A stretch of DNA of 12,692 nucleotides, taken from positions 1 through 12,692 of the forward strand of contig JAIELO010000439.1 of the NCBI GenBank assembly GCA_019752915.1. The letters are read 5' to 3'. The DNA is from Burkholderiaceae bacterium (GTDB lineage Bacteria > Pseudomonadota > Gammaproteobacteria > Burkholderiales > Burkholderiaceae_D). The translations under genes and the position numbers were made by a program. Position 1 is the first letter of the stretch. Every line of letters begins with the position of its first letter. This document shows positions 7,534 to 12,692 of this stretch, piece after piece. The notes beneath the pieces were generated by a model, which was given only the letters and a program-made list of their open reading frames with translations, searched no databases and was not told the DNA's origin.

Positions 7534-9699
7534 ATGATCAAGAAGAAAGACATCGACATTCTCCGCGTGACGTATCTGCGCGGCCCGAATATCTGGACCT
7601 ATCGCCCGGTGGTGGAAGCCTGGCTCGATATCGGCGATCTGGAAAATTTCCCCTCGAATCTGCTACCCGGTCTGTATGAGCGCCTGACGGCGATCCTGCC
7701 GGGACTGATCGTGCACCGTTGCGGTGTGGGCGAACACGGCGGCTTCCTCGAGCGTCTGCGCGACGGCACCTACGCCGGTCACATTCTCGAGCACGTGGTA
7801 CTGGAGTTACAGAATCTGGCGGGTATGAAAACCGGCTTCGGTAAGACTCGCCAGATCGGCGAGGATACCGGCTTGTACAAAATGGCGTTCCGCACCCGTC
7901 AGGAACGCGTTGGTCGCGCCGCGCTGGCCGCTGGCCGCGATCTGCTGATGGCGATGATCGAAGACCGTCCTTACGATCTGGCGGCCACGGTGGAAAAGCT
8001 GACCGATATGGTCGAGCGCCTGTGTCTGGGCCCGAGCACCGGCAACATCGTCGATGCGGCCGGTGTGCGCAAAATTCCGTTCATCCGTCTGACCGATGGC
8101 AATCTGGTGCAACTGGGCCATGGTGCCCGTCAGCGCCGCATCTGGACCGCGGAAACCGAAGACACCAGCGCGATTGCCGAAGGCATCGCCAGTGACAAGG
8201 ATCTGACCAAGACGCTGCTCGCTTCCTGCGGCGTGCCGGTGCCGGAAGGCGAACTGGTGACCAGTCGCGAAGCGGCGTGGGAAGCTGCACAGGACATTGG
8301 TGCACCGGTGGCGGTGAAGCCGTACGACGGCAATCACGGTCGCGGCGTGTCGCTCAATCTGAATACGGAAAAAGACGTGATGGCCGCCTACGATGTGGCG
8401 GCGCTGCGCGGTGGTAGCAAGAACGTGATCGTTGAACGCTTCATCGCCGGCGACGAACACCGCCTGCTGGTGGTGGGCAAACGCATGGTGGCGGCGGCCG
8501 CCGGCGAATCGCTGTGGGTGACCGGCGATGGCAAATCCAACATCATCGAACTGTGCAACCTGCAGATCAATATCGATCCGCGCCGTGGCGAAACGGAAGA
8601 TGCGCCACTCGGTCTGGTGACGCCCGATAAGAGCGCCGAGATCCTGCTGGAACTCGAGCGTCAGAGCCTGACCGCGCAATCGGTGCCGGCTGCCGGCCAC
8701 AAAGTACTGATACAGCCGAATGGCAACGTGGCGGTCGACGTCACCGATAAAGTGCACCCGCAAGTGGCCGCAATGGCGGCGCTGGCAGCGCGCGTGGTCG
8801 GTCTGGATATCGCCGGCATCGATCTGGTGGCGTCCGACATCACCCGTCCACTGGACGAGCAGGGCGGCGCGATCATCGAAGTCAATGCCAGCCCGGGTTT
8901 GCTGGCGCACCTGAAACCGGCCAGCGGCGAAGCGCGCAACGTCGGCGAAGCCATCGTCGATCACCTGTTTGCACCGGAAGCGACCGGCCGTATGCCGATC
9001 GTCGGCATCACCGGCAAGCACGGCACCACCATGACCGCGCGTCTGGTGGCGTGGCTGCTGCAAATCGGCGGCAAGAAAACTGGCCTGAGCTGCAATGACG
9101 GTCTGTTCGTCAATGGCCGTCTGCTGCCACGCGACGGCCTGACCGACTGGGAAACCGGCGAACGTCTGCTGCTCAACAAGAGTGTCGAAGCGGCGGTGTT
9201 CGAGTCGAGCGCGCGCATGATCCTCAGCGAAGGTCTGGCCTACGACAAGTGCGAGGTCGGCATCGTTACCGACGTCAGCGATTTCGAAGATGTCAGCGAT
9301 TTCTATATCGATAGCGCCGATAAGCTGTACAACGTGCTGCGCACCCAGGTTGATGTAATTCTGCCGAGCGGTGCTGCGGTGCTGAACGCGGCCGACGAAC
9401 AGGTGGTCGAAATGGCCGAACTGTGCGACGGCGCAGTGATTTTCTATGGTCTGGACGAGCATCTGGCAGCGATTGCCGCGCATCGTCAGGATGGCTTGCG
9501 CGTGGTGTTCCAGCGTGGCGAGCGCATCGTGCTGGCCGAAGGGAGTAGCGAGGTGGCGACCCTGCCGCTGTCGCCACTGGTGCCGCCGGAAGCCGTGCTG
9601 GCAGCGATTGCTGCAGCATGGGCGCTGGGCCTGACGCCTGACCTGATCGGTGCTGGCCTGCGCACCTACGAGGCGAACCCGAAAAAAACCCATCACTGA
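7534..9699 (+). CDS. cphA': Short cyanophycin synthetase paralogue (CphA'/CphA2-like) with degenerate Mur-ligase region
   Basis: A 721-residue homologue of CphA. Domains: N domain (1-160) with LRGPNIW (15-21), GGFLERLRDGTY and HILEH (83-87); ATP-grasp region (about 215-480) with SAIAEGIASDKDLTK (212-226), VAVKPYDGNHGRGVS (259-273) and IIEVNASPGL (447-456); then a Mur-ligase-like domain (about 487-710). In the last, the P-loop reads GKHGTTM (494-500), so the Walker A Lys is Thr498, and the TNIGSGDHLG segment of active CphA is altered to TDVSDFEDVS. The protein ends at the equivalent of CphA residue 704 and lacks the Mur C-terminal domain. Two-ligase chemistry on free Asp and Arg is therefore unlikely. 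An ATP-grasp-only polymerase such as cyanobacterial CphA2 (beta-Asp-Arg units), or a helper of the next gene product, are alternatives. Only a weak AG-rich Shine-Dalgarno sequence precedes ATG 7534. cphA follows after 16 nt. Confidence 0.9.
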   Translation: MIKKKDIDILRVTYLRGPNIWTYRPVVEAWLDIGDLENFPSNLLPGLYERLTAILPGLIVHRCGVGEHGGFLERLRDGTYAGHILEHVVLELQNLAGMKTGFGKTRQIGEDTGLYKMAFRTRQERVGRAALAAGRDLLMAMIEDRPYDLAATVEKLTDMVERLCLGPSTGNIVDAAGVRKIPFIRLTDGNLVQLGHGARQRRIWTAETEDTSAIAEGIASDKDLTKTLLASCGVPVPEGELVTSREAAWEAAQDIGAPVAVKPYDGNHGRGVSLNLNTEKDVMAAYDVAALRGGSKNVIVERFIAGDEHRLLVVGKRMVAAAAGESLWVTGDGKSNIIELCNLQINIDPRRGETEDAPLGLVTPDKSAEILLELERQSLTAQSVPAAGHKVLIQPNGNVAVDVTDKVHPQVAAMAALAARVVGLDIAGIDLVASDITRPLDEQGGAIIEVNASPGLLAHLKPASGEARNVGEAIVDHLFAPEATGRMPIVGITGKHGTTMTARLVAWLLQIGGKKTGLSCNDGLFVNGRLLPRDGLTDWETGERLLLNKSVEAAVFESSARMILSEGLAYDKCEVGIVTDVSDFEDVSDFYIDSADKLYNVLRTQVDVILPSGAAVLNAADEQVVEMAELCDGAVIFYGLDEHLAAIAAHRQDGLRVVFQRGERIVLAEGSSEVATLPLSPLVPPEAVLAAIAAAWALGLTPDLIGAGLRTYEANPKKTHH

Positions 9700-9715
9700 G
9701 AGAACAAGCAGATTT

Positions 9716-12286
9716 ATGGAAGTTATCCGTACCCGCGCCCTTCGCGGCCCGAATCTCTGGAGCCACCACACCGCAGTGGAGGTAATTGTTTCGTGCACAC
9801 CCGAGGAGCGCTCGATCGCCGATTTGCCCGGCTTCGAACAGCGTTTGCATGCACGCTTCCCCGCCATTGGCGCGTTACAGGTAACCGGTCATTCCGGTGC
9901 TGTGCCGATGGCACGTGTGCTGGAAGTGGCGGCACTGAGCCTGCAGGCGCAGGCTGGCTGCCCGGTCACCTTCAGCCGTACCACGCCAACGCTGGAAGAA
10001 GGCATCTACCAGACCGTGGTGGAATACAGCGAAGAAGCGGTAGGGCGGCTGGCCATGAAACAGGCGGAAAGCCTGATCAATGCGGCATTGGCCGATACCC
10101 CGTTCGATCTGCCCGGCGCACTGGCCGAACTGGCCGAAGTCGATGAAGACGTGCGTCTGGGCCCAAGTACCGGTGCCATCGTCAGCGCCGCAGTAGCGCG
10201 CGACATTCCGTTCCGCCGCCTGACCGAAGGCAGCATGGTGATGTTTGGCTGGGGCTCGCGCCAGCGCCGCATTCAGGCGGCCGAAACCGACGCCACCAGC
10301 GCCATCGGCGAAGCGATCGCGCAGGATAAGGAACTGACCAAGAAGCTGCTGCATGCAGCAGGTGTGCCGGTGCCGATCGGCCGCTCCGTCTCCGACGCGG
10401 AAGACGCCTGGGCGGCAGCACAGGAAATCGGTCTGCCAGTCGTGGTAAAACCGAAGGACGGTAATCAGGGCAAGGGCGTAACGGTCAACGTGATGTCCAA
10501 AGAGCATCTGGAGCAGGCCTTCCATACGGCGCGCGAATTCCGCGACAACATCATGGTCGAGCGCTATCTGCCGGGCCACGATTTCCGTCTGCTGGTGATC
10601 GGTAACAAACTGGTGGCCGCCGCGCGCCGCGATCCACCGCAGGTGGTGGGCGATGGTGTACACACCGTGCGTGAGTTGGTGAACATCGTGAATGCCGACC
10701 CTCGTCGTGGCAGTGGTCACTCGACCTCGCTGACCAAGATCCGCTTCGACGATATCGCACTGGCGCGTCTGGCGCTGCAGGATCTGGAAGCTGATTCGGT
10801 GCCGAGCAAAGGCCAGCGCGTCATCCTGCGTAACAACGCCAATCTGTCCACCGGTGGCAGCGCAACCGACGTGACTGACGACGTGCATCCGGAAGTGGCG
10901 GCGCGTGCTGTGGAAGCGGCGCAGATGATCGGCCTCGATATCTGCGGCGTCGACGTGGTGTGCGAAAACGTTCTGCAACCGATCGAAAACCAGCGTGGCG
11001 GTGTAGTAGAAGTCAATGCCGCACCGGGCTTGCGCATGCACATTGCACCATCGTTCGGCAAAGGCCGCGCAGTGGGTGAAGCCATCGTCAACACCATGTT
11101 TGCGCCGGGCGACAATGGCCGTATTCCCGTGGTGGCAGTGACCGGTACCAACGGCAAGACCACCACCGTGCGTCTGATTGCCCACCTGCTGACCGCCAGC
11201 GGTCTGCGCACCGGCATGACCAATACCGACGGCGTGTACATCGAAGGGCGTCAGACCGACAGCGGCGATTGCAGCGGACCGCGCAGCGCCCGTAACGTGC
11301 TGCTGCATCCGGACGTCGATGCGGCCGTATTCGAAACGGCGCGTGGCGGTGTGCTGCGCGAAGGTCTGGCCTACGACCGTTGTCAGGTCGCCGTTGTGAC
11401 CAACATCGGTAGTGGCGATCACCTCGGCCTGAACTACATCACTACCGTGGAAGATCTGGCGGTACTGAAGCGCGTTATCGTTCAAAACGTCGGCGAGAGC
11501 GGTTACGCCGTGCTGAATGCGATTGATCCTATCGTCGCAGGCATGGCTGCCAACTGTCGTGGCAAAGTAATCTTCTTCGGTGCCGATCGCGGTCATCCGG
11601 TGATTGCCACCCATCTGGCACAGGGCAGCCGCACCGTGTACGTGGAAAACGGTCATATCGTCGCCGCCGAAGGTTCGCAGCAGCACCGCATCGACCTGAG
11701 CGAAGTACCAATCACCCGCAACGGCGTGATCGGCTTCCAGGTTGAAAACGTGATGGCCTCGGTAGCCGCAGCTTGGGGTGTCGGCATCAGCTGGGACGCC
11801 ATCCGCCTCGGCCTGCGCACCTTCGCCAACGACGCCGACAACGCGCCGGGTCGCTTCAACGTGTTCGATTACAAGGGCGCGACCCTGATCGCCGACTACG
11901 GCCACAATCCGGATGCGATTCTGGCGCTGGTACAGGCCGTAGAAACCATGCCGGCCAAGCGCCGCGGCGTGGTGATTTCCGGCGCCGGCGACCGCCGCGA
12001 TCAGGATATCCGTCAGCAGACGGAAATTCTTGGCCGTGCCTTCGACGACGTAATCCTGTACGAAGACCAGTGCCAGCGTGGCCGCACCGACGGTGAAGTC
12101 GTCGCACTGCTGCGTTCGGGTCTGAACAACGCCCCGCGTACTTCGCACATTCAGGAAATCTACGGCGAATTCCTCGCCATTGACACCGCGCTGGCCCGCC
12201 TTCAGCCCGGTGACCTGTGCCTGATTCTGGTCGATCAGGTAGAAGACGCACTGGCGCACATCGCCAAGCGTATCAAGGAAGCGTAA
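9716..12286 (+). CDS. cphA: Cyanophycin synthetase (full length)
   Basis: ATP-dependent polymerase making multi-L-arginyl-poly-L-aspartate, the cytosolic nitrogen storage granule, by alternate addition of Asp to the backbone and Arg to its side chain. 856 residues from ATG 9716. An in-frame ATG at 9650 inside cphA' would add 22 residues that do not resemble the family, whereas MEVIRTRALRGPNLW matches the N-terminus. Domains: N domain (1-160); ATP-grasp domain adding Asp (about 200-465) with VVVKPKDGNQGKGV (242-255), AARRDPPQVVGDG (302-314), RGSGHS (331-336) and VVEVNAAPGL (430-439); Mur-ligase-like domain adding Arg (about 470-856) with P-loop VTGTNGKTTT (475-484), ETARGG (540-545), TNIGSGDHLG (562-571) and ADYGHNPDA (726-734). 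Both ATP sites look intact. In the N domain both His of the HxxEH motif of some synthetases are replaced (Arg67, Val71). The upstream Shine-Dalgarno sequence is weak, so coupling to cphA' is likely. Confidence 0.97.
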   Translation: MEVIRTRALRGPNLWSHHTAVEVIVSCTPEERSIADLPGFEQRLHARFPAIGALQVTGHSGAVPMARVLEVAALSLQAQAGCPVTFSRTTPTLEEGIYQTVVEYSEEAVGRLAMKQAESLINAALADTPFDLPGALAELAEVDEDVRLGPSTGAIVSAAVARDIPFRRLTEGSMVMFGWGSRQRRIQAAETDATSAIGEAIAQDKELTKKLLHAAGVPVPIGRSVSDAEDAWAAAQEIGLPVVVKPKDGNQGKGVTVNVMSKEHLEQAFHTAREFRDNIMVERYLPGHDFRLLVIGNKLVAAARRDPPQVVGDGVHTVRELVNIVNADPRRGSGHSTSLTKIRFDDIALARLALQDLEADSVPSKGQRVILRNNANLSTGGSATDVTDDVHPEVAARAVEAAQMIGLDICGVDVVCENVLQPIENQRGGVVEVNAAPGLRMHIAPSFGKGRAVGEAIVNTMFAPGDNGRIPVVAVTGTNGKTTTVRLIAHLLTASGLRTGMTNTDGVYIEGRQTDSGDCSGPRSARNVLLHPDVDAAVFETARGGVLREGLAYDRCQVAVVTNIGSGDHLGLNYITTVEDLAVLKRVIVQNVGESGYAVLNAIDPIVAGMAANCRGKVIFFGADRGHPVIATHLAQGSRTVYVENGHIVAAEGSQQHRIDLSEVPITRNGVIGFQVENVMASVAAAWGVGISWDAIRLGLRTFANDADNAPGRFNVFDYKGATLIADYGHNPDAILALVQAVETMPAKRRGVVISGAGDRRDQDIRQQTEILGRAFDDVILYEDQCQRGRTDGEVVALLRSGLNNAPRTSHIQEIYGEFLAIDTALARLQPGDLCLILVDQVEDALAHIAKRIKEA

Positions 12287-12291
12287 AACAG

Positions 12292-12317
12292 AAGGGCAGC
12301 GTCAGCTGCCCTTTTTT
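12292..12317 (+). terminator. Rho-independent terminator of the cphA'-cphA operon
   Basis: A 9-bp perfect stem AAGGGCAGC (12292-12300) pairs with GCTGCCCTT (12305-12313) around a GTCA tetraloop. The T6 run at 12312-12317 starts within the last two stem bases. It begins 6 nt after the cphA stop codon. Confidence 0.92.
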
Positions 12318-12345
12318 GTAAATGCTGACGTCACATTATTGCCTC

Positions 12346-12391
12346 AAAAATAGGGACGCAACGCTTTTGATTGGCATTCGCGTTGCGTCCC
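12346..12391 (-). terminator. Perfect 12-bp hairpin, possible - strand terminator
   Basis: GGGACGCAACGC (12353-12364) pairs perfectly with GCGTTGCGTCCC (12380-12391) around a 15-nt loop. On the + strand no T-run follows. On the - strand the stem is followed by TA and then T5 (12350-12346), so it reads as a second terminator for transcription leaving the PEP-CTERM gene. The loop is longer than usual for a terminator. Confidence 0.6.
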
Positions 12392-12415
12392 GTGTTGACC
12401 GGCAAGTTACTCGCG

Positions 12416-12451
12416 AAAAAAAGCCGCCAGCATCACTGCTGGCGGCTTTTT
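12416..12451. terminator. Bidirectional terminator after the PEP-CTERM gene
   Basis: A 15-bp stem (12418-12432 with 12437-12451) has a GCCGCCAGCA/TGCTGGCGGC core, a TCAC loop, and A/T tails on both sides. The A7 run at 12416-12422 gives T7 on the - strand, directly downstream of the PEP-CTERM stop codon (12482-12484). On the + strand T5 forms the end of the stem. Main role: ending - strand transcription. Confidence 0.85.
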
Positions 12452-12481
12452 CCGCGTGGACTAGCGTGTTTAGCCAGTCAA

Positions 12482-12692
12482 TTAAGCGCGGCGACGGCGT
12501 GCAACGGCGCCCAGCATGGCCAGACCGCCCAGCAGCATGGCATAGGTTTCTGGCTCAGGCACCGGTGCCAGCGTATCGGCAGTGAAGGTCTGGTAGCCTT
12601 CGCCAGCTTTGGCAAATTGCACCTGCTGGCCGCCATCGCAGCAGCCTTCCAGACCATAGATGGTCAGGGTGTGGTTGCCGGCCGACAGGGCA
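12482..12692 (-). CDS. PEP-CTERM sorting domain protein, C-terminal end
   Basis: Partial gene: the last 70 codons and the stop are present and the rest lies beyond the right edge. The C-terminus reads PVPEPETYAMLLGGLAMLGA followed by VARRRRA. This is the complete tripartite PEP-CTERM signal: a VPEPxxYAM motif, a short hydrophobic helix and a basic tail, recognised by an EpsH-type exosortase. The mature protein would be exported and processed at the cell surface or into the exopolysaccharide matrix. The visible upstream part (SAGNHTLTIYGLEGCCDGGQ) is strand-rich and contains CCDG, which fits a CCxG signature that I recall as a named PEP-CTERM subfamily (from memory, not checked). It is convergent to cphA and shows no functional link to cyanophycin. 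Confidence 0.9.
   Translation of the reverse strand, partial: ALSAGNHTLTIYGLEGCCDGGQQVQFAKAGEGYQTFTADTLAPVPEPETYAMLLGGLAMLGAVARRRRA

Noticed and set aside
9650..9715. Upstream ATG that would extend CphA by 22 residues and overlap cphA'
   Set aside because: The extension (MLACAPTRRTRKKPITERTS...) does not resemble CphA N-termini, while ATG 9716 begins exactly at the conserved start pattern also seen in the paralogue.
9640..9720. A frameshift that separated the Mur C-terminal domain from cphA'
   Set aside because: Only 16 nt separate the cphA' stop from the cphA start, so there is no remnant of a missing C-terminal domain. The shorter length is a true end of the protein.
9875..12259. A 794-codon open frame on the - strand opposite cphA, and a 686-codon one (7807-9867) opposite cphA'
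   Set aside because: Both lie antisense to clearly conserved cyanophycin synthetase genes. Their translations are rich in His, Gln, Arg and Ala without recognisable motifs, as expected from the antisense frame of GC-rich codons. They are not separate genes.

Overview
The window looks like a chromosomal segment of a GC-rich betaproteobacterium, most likely Burkholderiales and possibly Oxalobacteraceae (Massilia/Duganella/Janthinobacterium type). This is inferred from three things: a paired cyanophycin synthetase locus with its own ABC transporter and DUF1854 gene, a PEP-CTERM surface protein, and an ExoP-type GH3 enzyme next to an FHS-family sugar transporter. I see no insertion sequence, CRISPR array, tRNA or rRNA.

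Left part (1-2707, + strand): the C-terminal half of a periplasmic or exported GH3 exo-beta-glucosidase/glucanase is followed after 21 nt by a GluP/FucP-like sugar:H+ symporter. A terminator hairpin with T6 closes this short saccharide-utilisation operon. The hydrolase would release glucose or short sugars and the permease would import them.

Middle (2835-4461, + strand): a stand-alone short oleate hydratase (FAD flavoprotein, unsaturated fatty acid to 10-hydroxy acid). It carries Met where the best-studied family members have a catalytic Glu. A strong bidirectional terminator separates it from the convergent cyanophycin-associated genes.

Right part (4480-12317) is the cyanophycin locus. A - strand operon encodes a 752-residue ABC exporter-type half-transporter, with an extra N-terminal domain and a four-Cys zinc ribbon, followed by a DUF1854 protein. 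Across a 314-bp intergenic region, a + strand operon encodes two tandem cyanophycin synthetase paralogues 16 nt apart. The first is short (721 aa): intact ATP-grasp region, HxxEH motif in its N domain, but a broken Mur-ligase P-loop and no Mur C-terminal domain. The second is full length (856 aa): intact ATP-grasp and Mur-ligase P-loop, but both His of the HxxEH motif are replaced. The two proteins are therefore complementary in the motifs they keep, which is the most interesting observation here. No cyanophycinase or isoaspartyl dipeptidase gene lies in the window.

Far right (12287-12692): the cphA terminator, two further strong hairpins, and the C-terminal end of a PEP-CTERM protein on the - strand, cut by the window edge.
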